A stretch of DNA of 46,986 nt, taken from contig ONAL01000009.1 of the NCBI GenBank assembly GCA_900315785.1, positions 1 to 46,986 on the forward strand, in the 5' to 3' direction. The notes beneath the pieces are model-generated. The model did not search any database and had not been told where the DNA came from. It saw only the letters and a list, made by a program, of their open reading frames with translations. The DNA is from an uncultured Eubacteriales bacterium (GTDB taxonomy: Bacteria > Bacillota > Clostridia > Oscillospirales > Acutalibacteraceae). Shown here in pieces: positions 1-8,440 of the stretch. Numbering within the stretch: the stretch's first letter is position 1; the number at the start of each line of letters is the position of its first letter. The position numbers were made by a program, and so were the translations under genes.

Positions 1-90
1 ACGATACAAACCTTGGGAGTCGCTTTTGAGTTCGTCGGTAACTACGCCTCGGTGGACTTTCACCACAGAGCATTGATATGCCCGTCATAC
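1..90 (-). mobile_element. Group II (class IIC) intron, 5' end only, runs off the window
   Basis: Read on the minus strand from position 90, the RNA begins GTATGACGGGCAT and then has GGTGAAAGTCC, GCGTAGTTACCG and a CCCAAGG block. These match, in order and spacing, the start of domain I of bacterial group IIC introns such as the one from Oceanobacillus iheyensis (GUGUGCCCGGCAU, GGUGAGAGUCC, GAAGUAACAG, GCAAGG), recalled from memory. The intron starts immediately after a terminator hairpin and its T run, which is the classic IIC target. The rest of the ribozyme and any reverse transcriptase would lie left of the window. The 5' end is GTATG rather than the usual GTGYG. Confidence 0.7.
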
Positions 91-91
91 C

Positions 92-122
92 AAAAAAACG
101 GACGGCCCTGAAGAGCTGCCCG
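92..122 (-). terminator. Rho-independent terminator, target of the adjacent intron
   Basis: On the minus strand, CGGGCAGCTC-TTCA-GGGCCGTCCG forms a 10-bp stem with one A-C mismatch and G-U pairs, followed by seven T. There is no T run on the plus side, so it acts leftward. It ends the putative small RNA described next and lies one base from the start of the group II intron. Confidence 0.75.
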
Positions 123-224
123 TGTTATATCTTTCCCATAAACGACGAAAAGCGCCCCCTCAGACGCTTTTCCTATCGTTCCTAATTTTTCAATACCTAA
201 AAAATCATCGAATTCTCTTATGAT
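92..224 (-). ncRNA. Putative small structured RNA, about 130 nt
   Basis: A good promoter (231-259) faces this stretch and a terminator (92-122) closes it. Between them is a second hairpin at 141-180, with the stem GAAAAGCG/CGCTTTTC extended by AACGA/TCGTT. No start codon opens a useful reading frame on this strand. I could not match it to SRP RNA, 6S RNA, tmRNA, a T-box or a common riboswitch class. It could be a free sRNA, or the attenuated leader of a gene to the left that the intron now separates from it. Confidence 0.4.
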
Positions 225-230
225 GAAATA

Positions 231-259
231 ATTATATCATAGTTGCACAAAAATTTCAA
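231..259 (-). promoter_or_regulatory. Promoter for the small RNA unit
   Basis: On the minus strand, TTGAAA (254-259) and TATAAT (231-236) are separated by exactly 17 bases, a near-consensus vegetative sigma factor promoter. The start site would fall near 224. Confidence 0.6.
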
Positions 260-325
260 GGGTTTTTGTAAAAAATAAATAAAATTCTTTATCAGAAACA
301 AAAGCTGAGCCTTCTTTCAATTAGA

Positions 326-354
326 TTGACTGTATCACCCTTTTGTGGTACAAT
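326..354 (+). promoter_or_regulatory. Promoter of the proBAC operon
   Basis: TTGACT (326-331) and TACAAT (349-354) with a 17-base spacer, about 30 bases upstream of the proB start. It diverges from the small RNA promoter at 231-259, and about 66 bases separate the two -35 elements. Confidence 0.65.
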
Positions 355-383
355 GGTAAAGCAATAAAGTGCAGGTGAAAAAA

Positions 384-1154
384 ATGAGAATAGTTATCAA
401 AGTCGGCACCTCTACCCTCGCCCACCCGACAGGGCTTCTGAACATCAAGAGGGTCGAGAATATGTGCAAGGTCATTTCCGATCTGAAGAACGCGGGACAC
501 GAAATCCTGCTCGTCTCCTCCGGCGCCATCGGAATGGGACTCGGCAAGGTGGGTATCACATCCCGTCCCGACGATATCCCGACCAAGCAGGCCGCGGCGG
601 CTATCGGTCAGTGCGAGCTGATGTACACCTATGACAAGCTCTTTTCCGAATACAACCACACGGTTGCTCAGATACTGATGACGGGCGCGTACGTCACGAT
701 TGAGGACTACGGCAAGAACCTCAAAAACACGCTCTTCCGTCTGCTGGAGCTCGGGGTCATTCCTATTATTAATGAAAACGACACCGTAACCACCGACGAG
801 ATCGTCATCGGCGACAATGACACGCTCGGAGCGACGATCGCGAACGAGGTCAAGGCGGATTTGCTCATACTCCTGTCGGACATTGACGGTCTGTTCACTG
901 ACGACCCGAACAAGAACCCGAACGCCAAAAGAATCAGCGTGGTTGATGAAATCACCAAGGAAATTGAAACTCTGGCGGGCAACCGAGGTTCGGTGCTCGG
1001 CACAGGCGGTATGATTACGAAAATCAACGCCGCAAAGCTCGTAACACAGAACGGTATCGATATGATTATCGCCAACGGCAGGAATCCCGAGATACTGTAT
1101 GATATTATTAACGGCGAGGGTATATGCACTCGCTTTATGGGGAAGAAAAAATGA
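384..1154 (+). CDS. proB: Glutamate 5-kinase, short form
   Basis: Catalyses ATP-dependent phosphorylation of glutamate to glutamyl-5-phosphate, the first step of proline synthesis. The protein is an amino-acid-kinase domain: IKVGTSTL at the N-terminus, LVSSGAIGMG, NENDTV and LSDIDGLFT in the ATP and substrate sites. At 256 residues it lacks the C-terminal PUA domain of longer ProB proteins; short forms are known. GTG codons at 369 and 375 are in frame, but the ATG at 384 is preceded by AGGTG at a proper distance and begins directly at the beta strand. The stop overlaps the start of proA (ATGA). Confidence 0.95.
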   Translation: MRIVIKVGTSTLAHPTGLLNIKRVENMCKVISDLKNAGHEILLVSSGAIGMGLGKVGITSRPDDIPTKQAAAAIGQCELMYTYDKLFSEYNHTVAQILMTGAYVTIEDYGKNLKNTLFRLLELGVIPIINENDTVTTDEIVIGDNDTLGATIANEVKADLLILLSDIDGLFTDDPNKNPNAKRISVVDEITKEIETLAGNRGSVLGTGGMITKINAAKLVTQNGIDMIIANGRNPEILYDIINGEGICTRFMGKKK

Positions 1155-2398
1155 CTACCAAAGAATTACTTATCAAAGCAAAAAACGCAAAGGCTGAGCT
1201 CGGTCTCGTATCGGTCGAGAAGATTAACGAGGCTCTGCTCGCAATGGCTGACTGTCTCGTTGAGGACACAGCCGAAATCCTCAGAAATAACGCCGAGGAC
1301 ATCGAGAAGGCAAGGGGCACAGTCAGCGACGTTATGCTCGACCGTCTCTCGCTTTCCGAGGAAAGAATCGAAGGAATGGCTCAGGGCGTCCGCGACGTAG
1401 CGGCTCTCCCCTCTCCCGTCGGCAAGGTTCTGATGAGAACCGAGCGTCCCGGCGGACTTGTGATTGAGAAAACCGCCGTTGCTCTCGGCGTAGTCGCTAT
1501 TATATATGAAAGCAGACCGAACGTAACGAGCGACGCGGCGGCGCTTGCGCTCAAGAGCGGCAACGTATGTGTGCTCAGAGGCGGCAAGGAAGCTCACAAG
1601 AGCGCCGAGGCGATTGTAAAGGCTCTGCAGAAGGGACTTAAAAAGGTCGGACTGAACGAGGACTTTGTGCTTCTCGTTGAGGACACGACGCGTCAGAGCT
1701 CCACCGAGCTTATGACCGCCGACGGATATGTGGACTTGCTCATTCCCAGAGGCGGCAAGGGCTTGATTTCCGCCTGTGTAAAGAACGCTACGGTTCCCTG
1801 TATCCAGACGGGAACGGGTATCTGCCACGTTTATGTTGAGAAAACCGCCGACCAGGATATGGCGTTAAAGATTATCGAAAACGCAAAGACGAGCCGTCCC
1901 TCAGTCTGCAACGCCGAAGAGGTGCTTGTTGTGGACAAGGCGATTGCTCCCGAGTTTTTGCCGAAGCTCAAGAAGCTTCTCGTTGACGACAGGGCTGAGA
2001 ATCCCGTCGAGCTGAGACTTGACGAGTACGCTCAGACAATCATCGACGGCACACCCGCGGGCGAGAACGACTTTGATACCGAGTTCCTCGACTATATCCT
2101 CGCGGTCAAGACGGTCGAGAACTACGACGAGGCTATCGCTCACATCAACGCTCATTCCACAGGTCACAGCGAGGCGATTGTCACAAGCGACGACGCGGCG
2201 GCTGAGAAGTTTACAAAGAGCATTGACAGCTCGTCCGTTTACGTTAATTCGAGCACACGCTTCACCGACGGCGGCGAGTTCGGCTTGGGCTGTGAGATGG
2301 GAATTTCCACTCAGAAGCTCCACGCGAGAGGTCCCATGGGCTTACAGGAGCTCACGACCTACAAATACATCATAAGAGGTAACGGAAATGTCAGATAA
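1151..2398 (+). CDS. proA: Glutamate-5-semialdehyde dehydrogenase (gamma-glutamyl phosphate reductase)
   Basis: NADPH-dependent reduction of glutamyl-5-phosphate to glutamate semialdehyde, step two of proline synthesis. It is an aldehyde-dehydrogenase-fold protein of 415 residues, the usual length. Visible hallmarks are YESRPNVTSDAA, LRGGKEA, LIPRGGKGL and the catalytic cysteine in RPSVCNAEE. The ATG at 1151 overlaps the proB stop and has GGGGAAG upstream; an upstream in-frame ATG at 1124 lies inside proB and is less likely. It overlaps proC by 11 bases, so the three genes are probably translationally coupled. Confidence 0.97.
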   Translation: MTTKELLIKAKNAKAELGLVSVEKINEALLAMADCLVEDTAEILRNNAEDIEKARGTVSDVMLDRLSLSEERIEGMAQGVRDVAALPSPVGKVLMRTERPGGLVIEKTAVALGVVAIIYESRPNVTSDAAALALKSGNVCVLRGGKEAHKSAEAIVKALQKGLKKVGLNEDFVLLVEDTTRQSSTELMTADGYVDLLIPRGGKGLISACVKNATVPCIQTGTGICHVYVEKTADQDMALKIIENAKTSRPSVCNAEEVLVVDKAIAPEFLPKLKKLLVDDRAENPVELRLDEYAQTIIDGTPAGENDFDTEFLDYILAVKTVENYDEAIAHINAHSTGHSEAIVTSDDAAAEKFTKSIDSSSVYVNSSTRFTDGGEFGLGCEMGISTQKLHARGPMGLQELTTYKYIIRGNGNVR

Positions 2399-3197
2399 AA
2401 AATTCGGATTTATCGGCGCGGGCAATATGGGCGGAGCGCTTGCGACGGCTGTATCAAAGACGACCAAGAACGTGCTCATCGCCGATTTCTTCAAGGACAA
2501 GGCTCAACAGCTCGCGGACAAGCTCGGCGTCAACACCGCCGACAATCAGACAATCGCTGGTGAATGCGACTACATCTTCCTCGGCGTAAAGCCCCAGATG
2601 ATGGCTGATATGCTGTCGGAAATAAAGGACGCACTCGCGAGCCGCGAAAAGAGCTTTGTGCTCGTGACAATGGCGGCAGGTCTCGCGATTGAGACAATCC
2701 GCGAAATGGCTGGCGGCGATTACAAGGTAATCAGAATTATGCCGAATACCCCCGTATCGGTCGGAGAGGGTGAAATCCTCTACTGCAAGAGCGAGAACAC
2801 CACCGACGACGAGCTCCAGATTTTCCTCACCAATATGAAGCTCGCGGGCGGACTTACGCCGATAAGCGAGGAGCTTATGAACGCAGGCTGTTCCGTATCG
2901 GGCTGCGGTCCCGCGTTTGTGTATATGTTCATCAAGGGCTTGGCAAAGGGCGGCGAGAGCTGCGGTATTGACCCCGAAACCTCGCTGAAGCTCGCGTCTC
3001 AGACAGCGCTCGGCTCCGCAAAGCTGCTTATGGAAAGCGGAATCGACGCCGACACGCTGATTAAAAACGTCTGCTCCCCGGGCGGCAGCACAATCGAGGG
3101 CGTAAAGTCCCTCGAAGCCGATAACCTCGAGGAGATTATCGCAAAGGCGGTTGACGCTTCATACAAGCGCAACGTCGAGCTGGGAAAGCAGTCATAA
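2388..3197 (+). CDS. proC: Pyrroline-5-carboxylate reductase
   Basis: Last step of proline synthesis: NAD(P)H reduction of 1-pyrroline-5-carboxylate to proline. The N-terminus holds the Rossmann motif GFIGAGNMGGALA, the middle has IRIMPNTPVSVGEG, and the C-terminal part carries the P5CR signature around CSPGGSTIEGVKSLE. At 269 residues it is full length. RBS AGAGGT precedes the ATG inside the end of proA. It is the last gene of the operon, followed by a bidirectional terminator. Confidence 0.97.
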   Translation: MSDKKFGFIGAGNMGGALATAVSKTTKNVLIADFFKDKAQQLADKLGVNTADNQTIAGECDYIFLGVKPQMMADMLSEIKDALASREKSFVLVTMAAGLAIETIREMAGGDYKVIRIMPNTPVSVGEGEILYCKSENTTDDELQIFLTNMKLAGGLTPISEELMNAGCSVSGCGPAFVYMFIKGLAKGGESCGIDPETSLKLASQTALGSAKLLMESGIDADTLIKNVCSPGGSTIEGVKSLEADNLEEIIAKAVDASYKRNVELGKQS

Positions 3198-3229
3198 AGC
3201 CTTTCGGAACGTACAACTTCACGATAAAT

Positions 3230-3276
3230 AAAAAAAACGGACCGTCTCAACCAAATGTGAGACGGTCCGTTTTTAT
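3230..3276. terminator. Bidirectional terminator between proC and ftsZ
   Basis: A perfect 13-bp stem ACGGACCGTCTCA/TGAGACGGTCCGT (3237-3249 with 3258-3270) has an 8-base loop and is flanked by A runs on the left and T runs on the right. It can stop both the rightward proBAC transcript and the leftward ftsZ transcript; the T tract is longer for ftsZ. Confidence 0.9.
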
Positions 3277-3286
3277 GTAAACTTAA

Positions 3287-4357
3287 TTACTTGTTGAAGA
3301 TTGACATAATGTCGTAGAATGTATCGTCCTCGTCGTCGTCAGCCTTGTCCTTGCTGTCCGCGATTACGTTGTCGTCAGCGGAGGGAGCAGCGGGCTTGCC
3401 GTCGGCGTTGAAGCCTGTAGCGATAACCGTTACGCTGATAGCGTCGTCCATCTTCTCGTCGATAACAGCACCCCAGATGATGTTCGCGTCATCGGATACC
3501 TTATCCTTAATCATTGTGGAAGCAGCGTCGATATCGTCGAGGCTGATATCGGGCGAAGCGGTGATGTTGATGATAACACCCTTAGCGCCGTCGATAGATG
3601 TCTCAAGCAGCGGGCTGGAGATAGCCGCGTCGGCAGCCTCGGTAGCCTTGTCCTTGCCTGTAGCGTAACCCATACCCATATGAGCGTAGCCAGCGTCCTT
3701 CATAACGGAAGTAACGTCCGCGAAGTCGAGGTTAACCATACCGGGAACAAGGATGAGGTCGGAGATACTCTGAACACCCTGACGGAGAACATCATCAGCG
3801 ATAGCAAAAGCGTTCTGGAGAGTGATAGGTGTATCTGAAACATACTTGAGTCTCTCGTTGGGAACGATAATCAGAGAGTCAACGCAAGCAGCGAGCTCCT
3901 GAATACCCTGCTCAGCCTGAGCCATTCTTCTCTTACCCTCAAAAGCAAAGGGCTTTGTGACAACGGCTGTGGTGAGGATACCCATATCCTTGGCAATCTT
4001 GGCAACTACGGGAGCAGCGCCTGTACCTGTGCCGCCGCCCATACCCGCGGTTACGAATACCATATCTGTGTCCTTGAGTAAAGCGGCGATTTCGTCCTTG
4101 CTTTCCTCAGCGGCCTTCTGACCGATTTCGGGCATAGAGCCTGCGCCCTTACCCTTTGTGAGCTTCTCGCCTATCTGAATAGTCTGTGAAGCCTTAGATA
4201 ATCTCAAAACGTGGTCATCGGTGTTGATAGCGATGAACTCTACGTTCTTAACTTCCATGCTTACCATGCGGTTGATGGCGTTGCCGCCGCCTCCGCCTAC
4301 GCCGATAACCTTAATAACCGGCATATACTCACTTTCCATTTCTAATGCAAATGCCAT
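3287..4357 (-). CDS. ftsZ: Cell division protein FtsZ
   Basis: Tubulin-like GTPase that forms the Z ring. The sequence shows [14 protein letters not shown] near residue 18, the tubulin signature GGGTGTG at 107-113, FAFEGKRR, and the T7 catalytic loop NLDFADV at 209-215. At 356 residues it is at the short end, with a 35-residue acidic linker ending in [10 protein letters not shown] as the C-terminal peptide, which differs from the usual IPxFLR-type end. The ATG at 4357 has AGGAGG upstream; a longer frame from 4396 lacks this. It is the last gene of the leftward division cluster, after a 181-base AT-rich gap that may hold its own weak promoter. Confidence 0.97.
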   Translation of the reverse strand: MAFALEMESEYMPVIKVIGVGGGGGNAINRMVSMEVKNVEFIAINTDDHVLRLSKASQTIQIGEKLTKGKGAGSMPEIGQKAAEESKDEIAALLKDTDMVFVTAGMGGGTGTGAAPVVAKIAKDMGILTTAVVTKPFAFEGKRRMAQAEQGIQELAACVDSLIIVPNERLKYVSDTPITLQNAFAIADDVLRQGVQSISDLILVPGMVNLDFADVTSVMKDAGYAHMGMGYATGKDKATEAADAAISSPLLETSIDGAKGVIINITASPDISLDDIDAASTMIKDKVSDDANIIWGAVIDEKMDDAISVTVIATGFNADGKPAAPSADDNVIADSKDKADDDEDDTFYDIMSIFNK

Positions 4358-4538
4358 TTTTACGTCCTCCTTAACTCTATCATCAAGAATTTTCACATAA
4401 TCACAGTTTCAGTTATTGCATAATAACTTACCATAATAGATTATCATATTTTTTCCCGAAAGTAAATATAAAAATTTTAAATTTTACTTAAAAACGAAAA
4501 TTTGTCTCGAAACATACCTAATTTTGGCGATTTTCACG

Positions 4539-5972
4539 TCACTCGCCGTAGTAGCCGTAATCAGGCTCGCCGTAATCGTTGGTATCGACGCTGTAATCGT
4601 AGGAATAATCGGTCGATTCCGTAGCTTCGGTGTAGTCCGTGGAGCTGTCGTAGCCTGTGTCGTCGGTGGAATATTCCTCGTATGTCGGGTCTGTCGCGTC
4701 GGAGCTGTAATCCTCGCTCTGAGACTCGGTGTATTCCTCCGAGGTGCTCTCGGAAGTGGATTCCTCGGTCGGCGGAGCTGTTGTGGCTTCGGTCGCCTTC
4801 TTCTTTTTCTTCTTCTTTGTCTCGCTGTCATTGATTGCAACCTCACGGAAGTACGACTTCTTGGAGCCGTTGTTGCAGTTGGAGACGTTGAGTATACCCA
4901 TAATCGTCTTGGCGTTGTTGGGGTCGAGGTTCTTGGTTATAATCGTGAACGCCGTGCGGATTTTGTAGTCAAGGTCGTCGGGAAGTCCGAGCTTGATGAC
5001 GATTCGGTTGTCGTAGGTTATGGTGATATCGTTGATGTTCTTGACGCTGATACCCGTGATATCCTCGTAGCCGTTCTTGTGCAGACAGGAGATGATTTCC
5101 TCGACCGCCTTGGTGTAGCGCTCCTTGTCAAACTTGACATAACCGCCGACGTCGGCGTTCTTGAGCTTGGGAGCTTCGATGAACATCAAGCCCTTGGGCT
5201 TTTCGTCAATCTTCTCGAGAATACGGTTCTCCTCGCTGACGAGGAAGTAATCGTCGCCGCTCTTGAGCGAATAGTAGGGCTCGCGGTTATGGACGGTGAT
5301 AATCAGTCCGTCGGGAATCGAGAAGCCGATTGACGCGTCCTTGATATACGGCAGGGTTTTGGTGACCTTATCGGTGTTGGCAAAAAGCGTAGCCGAGAAG
5401 ATGTTGTCGCCCTTCTGAACACCCGAAAGGTCGATAATCATACTGTCCTCGTAGTACTTGTTGCCCTTGACCTCGATGTGCTCGGTCTTGAAGAGAACGG
5501 TCATCGAGAGCACGACGCCGATAATCATTACCGCCGTGAATATTGAAGCGTATGCGATAATCCTGCGCCTTCTTCTCTGCTTTGGTGAAACGGGCTTGGG
5601 CTGAGCCTTTTTGCGGCGCTTCTTCTGCTTTTCGGCAGTTGCCTTTCTGACGCCGACCTCGTTTACGTAGTAGCCGTCCTTGTGGTCTGTGGGGTCAAGG
5701 TCTCTTACCTTCTTGTCGGTTTCCTTCTCTATGATATCAGGGAGGGTTTTCTTCTTCGGCTTTTTCTTTCGCTTTACGGGCTGAGCGGGAATCTCGACCA
5801 CGATGTGGGAATCCATACCCTTTTTGCGGGCTTCGGCTCTCGCCTGCTCGCGGTATTTTGCGTCGCGGCGCGCTTTTTTCTGCTGAATTTCGCGCTCCTT
5901 GCGCTGCTGACGGTCAAGGTTCTTCTTTTCCTGTTCGCTGAGCTTGCGTCGGCGTTCGTTTCTTTCGTCCAT
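4539..5972 (-). CDS. ftsQ: FtsQ/DivIB-type division protein with long charged tails
   Basis: Single-pass divisome protein, part of the FtsQLB/DivIB-DivIC-FtsL complex. Residues 1-137 are a very basic, probably cytoplasmic region. A membrane helix spans about 138-161. A POTRA domain follows (about 162-232, starting FKTEHIEVKGNKYY) and then the beta domain to about 380. After seven lysines (386-392), residues 393-477 form a low-complexity acidic tail rich in Ser, Thr, Tyr, Asp and Glu, predicted outside the cell. At 477 residues it is much longer than typical DivIB. The RBS GGAAGGAGGGG is excellent. It lies between murA and ftsZ as in other dcw clusters. Confidence 0.88.
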   Translation of the reverse strand: MDERNERRRKLSEQEKKNLDRQQRKEREIQQKKARRDAKYREQARAEARKKGMDSHIVVEIPAQPVKRKKKPKKKTLPDIIEKETDKKVRDLDPTDHKDGYYVNEVGVRKATAEKQKKRRKKAQPKPVSPKQRRRRRIIAYASIFTAVMIIGVVLSMTVLFKTEHIEVKGNKYYEDSMIIDLSGVQKGDNIFSATLFANTDKVTKTLPYIKDASIGFSIPDGLIITVHNREPYYSLKSGDDYFLVSEENRILEKIDEKPKGLMFIEAPKLKNADVGGYVKFDKERYTKAVEEIISCLHKNGYEDITGISVKNINDITITYDNRIVIKLGLPDDLDYKIRTAFTIITKNLDPNNAKTIMGILNVSNCNNGSKKSYFREVAINDSETKKKKKKKATEATTAPPTEESTSESTSEEYTESQSEDYSSDATDPTYEEYSTDDTGYDSSTDYTEATESTDYSYDYSVDTNDYGEPDYGYYGE

Positions 5973-5996
5973 TTTAACCCCTCCTTCCTTATTTTT

Positions 5997-7250
5997 CTAA
6001 ATCCTCTTTATATCGGCTCCGAGTGAGCCTAATACCAGTTCGAAATCCTCGTAACCTCTGTCGAGGTAGCAGATTCCGTCTATCGTTGTTTCGCCCTCTG
6101 CGGCGAGCGCCGCGGTGACCAGGGCAGCCGCTCCGCGCAAATCGCGGGCTCTGACCTCGGCTCCGTAGAGCTTCTTTACTCCGTTTACGACGGCGACCCT
6201 GTTTTCGACCTTGATATCCGCGCCCATTCGGGTGAGCTCGGAGACGTGCTTGAAGCGGTCCTCAAAGATGTTTTCGACGAACACGCTCGCTCCGTCGGCG
6301 GCGCACGCCGCGGACATCATAACCGCCTGAGCGTCGGTCGGGAAACCCGGGTACGGCATTGTTCTGACGACAGGCAGAGGCTTGAGCCTCTCGGGAGCCT
6401 TTATCAGAAGGTTGCCGCAGTCAAATTTTATATCGCAGCCGCTGTCCTCAAAAACCGAGGTAACGGCGTTTAAGTGAGATTGAATAACGCCCTCGAGCAT
6501 AAGCTCGGAGCCTGTGACAGCCGCCGCGGACATAATGGTCGCCGCGACAATTCTGTCGGGAATGACGGTGTGCTCGACCGCCTTGAGGGACTTTACTCCG
6601 TCGATGACGACTACTCCCTCGCCCGCGCCGTAAATCCTCGCGCCCGCTTTGTTGAGCATTTCGCAGAGGTCGGCGATTTCGGGCTCTCGCGCCGCGTTCG
6701 TCAGGGTTGTTGTGCCCTGAGCGGTGACAGCCGCGAGAATGATATTCTCTGTCGCGCCCACGCTCGGAAAGCTGAGTGCGATTTTCGCGCCCTTGAGACC
6801 GTCGGGAGCCGTACACTCGATTGCGCCGCGGCTCTCGCGGATTTTCACTCCGAGGCTTTTCAGAGCTTTCAGATGGAGGTCTATCGGTCTGGGACCGAGC
6901 TCGCAGCCGCCCGGAAAGGTCAAAACCGCCTTTTTTCTGCGTCCGAGCAAAGAACCCAGAAAGATAATCGAGCCGCGCATTTCGCGCATAAGGCTGTCGG
7001 GAATCTCCGCGCCGTTTACGCTCTCGCTGTTCACGAGCACGGCAGAGCCCTCGCGCTTTACCTCGCAGCCGAGATACCGAAGTATCCGAGCCGCCGCGCT
7101 GACGTCCGAAAGACGGGGACAGTTGAACAGAACGTTCTCTCCCTCGCACAAAAGCGCCGCCGAAAGCACGGGCAGAATACTGTTTTTCGCGCCCTGAACC
7201 GTAGCGCTTCCGCTGAGCTTATTTCCTCCGCTGACTATAAATCTAGACAC
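5997..7250 (-). CDS. murA: UDP-N-acetylglucosamine 1-carboxyvinyltransferase
   Basis: First committed step of peptidoglycan precursor synthesis: transfers enolpyruvate from PEP to UDP-GlcNAc in the cytoplasm. The EPSP-synthase-type fold is recognisable from VQGAKNSILP, and the loop FPGGCELGPRPIDLH contains the catalytic cysteine (C116), the fosfomycin target. Full length at 417 residues. The start is GTG at 7250 with AAGGGGGAG seven bases upstream. It lies 24 bases upstream of ftsQ and 61 bases downstream of murG, which fits a single transcript. Confidence 0.96.
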   Translation of the reverse strand: MSRFIVSGGNKLSGSATVQGAKNSILPVLSAALLCEGENVLFNCPRLSDVSAAARILRYLGCEVKREGSAVLVNSESVNGAEIPDSLMREMRGSIIFLGSLLGRRKKAVLTFPGGCELGPRPIDLHLKALKSLGVKIRESRGAIECTAPDGLKGAKIALSFPSVGATENIILAAVTAQGTTTLTNAAREPEIADLCEMLNKAGARIYGAGEGVVVIDGVKSLKAVEHTVIPDRIVAATIMSAAAVTGSELMLEGVIQSHLNAVTSVFEDSGCDIKFDCGNLLIKAPERLKPLPVVRTMPYPGFPTDAQAVMMSAACAADGASVFVENIFEDRFKHVSELTRMGADIKVENRVAVVNGVKKLYGAEVRARDLRGAAALVTAALAAEGETTIDGICYLDRGYEDFELVLGSLGADIKRI

Positions 7251-7311
7251 ACAAGCTCCCCCTTAGAAAATCTTACCGATTTATTCTATGGGAGATTTGC
7301 GTGTATGTGAA

Positions 7312-8427
7312 TTAATTCAGAACTTTTTTGATGACGTGGTAAATTCTCTCGTTTGCGTCAATAATCGCCATTTTTCGGGAATTATTTGAATACTCGCGGA
7401 GCAGGTCGGGGTTTTTGAGAAGGCTGTCCACCTTTTCCATAAGAAGCTCCTCGGTCAAATCCTTTTCCTCGATAATCTGAGCCGCGCCGTTGTTCACGAG
7501 CGCCATAGCGTTGTGGTACTGGTGATTCTCGGCGACGTTCGGCGACGGAATAAGCACCGCGGGCTTGCCCATAGCCTGAATCTCGGAAAGCGTGATTGCT
7601 CCCGCTCTGGAGATTACGAGGTCGGACGCCGCCATACAGGTCGCCATATTATCGATGTACTCCCTCACGTCGAGGTTGTCGCAGTGACGGATGTCCGCGC
7701 CCTTTTCCTTAACAAGCTCGGGAAAATCGGGAGCGTACTTTCCGTAGCCGTGAATGTGCTGATAAGCGCCGTCTTTGCCGCTTCTCGCGAGCAGAGCCGC
7801 GACGCTCTCGTTAATGCGCTGAGCGCCGAGCGAACCGCCGAAGGAAAGCACCAGCGGGCGCTCGTCAACGCCGAGCTCGCGTCTTGCCTTCTCCCTGTCG
7901 GCTTCGATAATCTCGGAGCGGACGGGGTTGCCTGTAACGACGCAGCGCGCGTTCTTGTCAAAGTGCTTCTGAGCGTCTGCCACGGCGAGCATAACGCGCT
8001 TAGCGTCCTTTGCAAGCATTTTATTGGTAACGCCGGGATAGGCGTTTTGTTCGTGAATTACCGTGGGAATTCCCATTTTTGCGGCTGTTCTGAGCACGGG
8101 ACCGCTGACGTAGCCGCCCGTTCCCACACAGATATCGGGCTTGAAGCGCTCGATAATCTTTTTCGCCTCTCTCGAGGAAGCAAAGGTGCGGTGAACCGTC
8201 TTTACGTTATGCGCGACAGCAGAGGGCTTGAAGGAGCGTCTGAAGCCGCTTATCGTGATGAATTCCATATTGAAGCCCGCCTTGGGTACGAGGGTCTCCT
8301 CCATACCGCCGCGGTTGCCGACAAAAAGAATCTGAGCCGAAGGCTCCTTCTTTCTGATAAAGCCCGCAATCGCGAGAGCGGGGTTTATGTGACCTGCGGT
8401 ACCGCCGCCCGCAAATAAAATCTTCAT
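7312..8427 (-). CDS. murG: UDP-GlcNAc:lipid I N-acetylglucosaminyltransferase
   Basis: Converts lipid I to lipid II at the inner membrane face. GT-B glycosyltransferase of 371 residues. The N-terminal glycine loop is FAGGGTAGHINPAL; the C-terminal donor domain has SFGGSLGAQRIN and SRAGAITLSEIQAMGKPAVL. The ATG at 8427 begins directly at the first beta strand and has AAAGGAC upstream, whereas a frame extended to 8484 runs into ftsW. The ftsW stop is 13 bases upstream. Confidence 0.97.
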   Translation of the reverse strand: MKILFAGGGTAGHINPALAIAGFIRKKEPSAQILFVGNRGGMEETLVPKAGFNMEFITISGFRRSFKPSAVAHNVKTVHRTFASSREAKKIIERFKPDICVGTGGYVSGPVLRTAAKMGIPTVIHEQNAYPGVTNKMLAKDAKRVMLAVADAQKHFDKNARCVVTGNPVRSEIIEADREKARRELGVDERPLVLSFGGSLGAQRINESVAALLARSGKDGAYQHIHGYGKYAPDFPELVKEKGADIRHCDNLDVREYIDNMATCMAASDLVISRAGAITLSEIQAMGKPAVLIPSPNVAENHQYHNAMALVNNGAAQIIEEKDLTEELLMEKVDSLLKNPDLLREYSNNSRKMAIIDANERIYHVIKKVLN

Positions 8428-8440
8428 AGCAATCCGTCCT

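Noticed and set aside
1-320. T-box or known riboswitch upstream of proB or on the minus strand
   Set aside because: No T-box sequence (TGGGTGGTACCGCG type), and no hallmark of the common riboswitch classes could be recognised.
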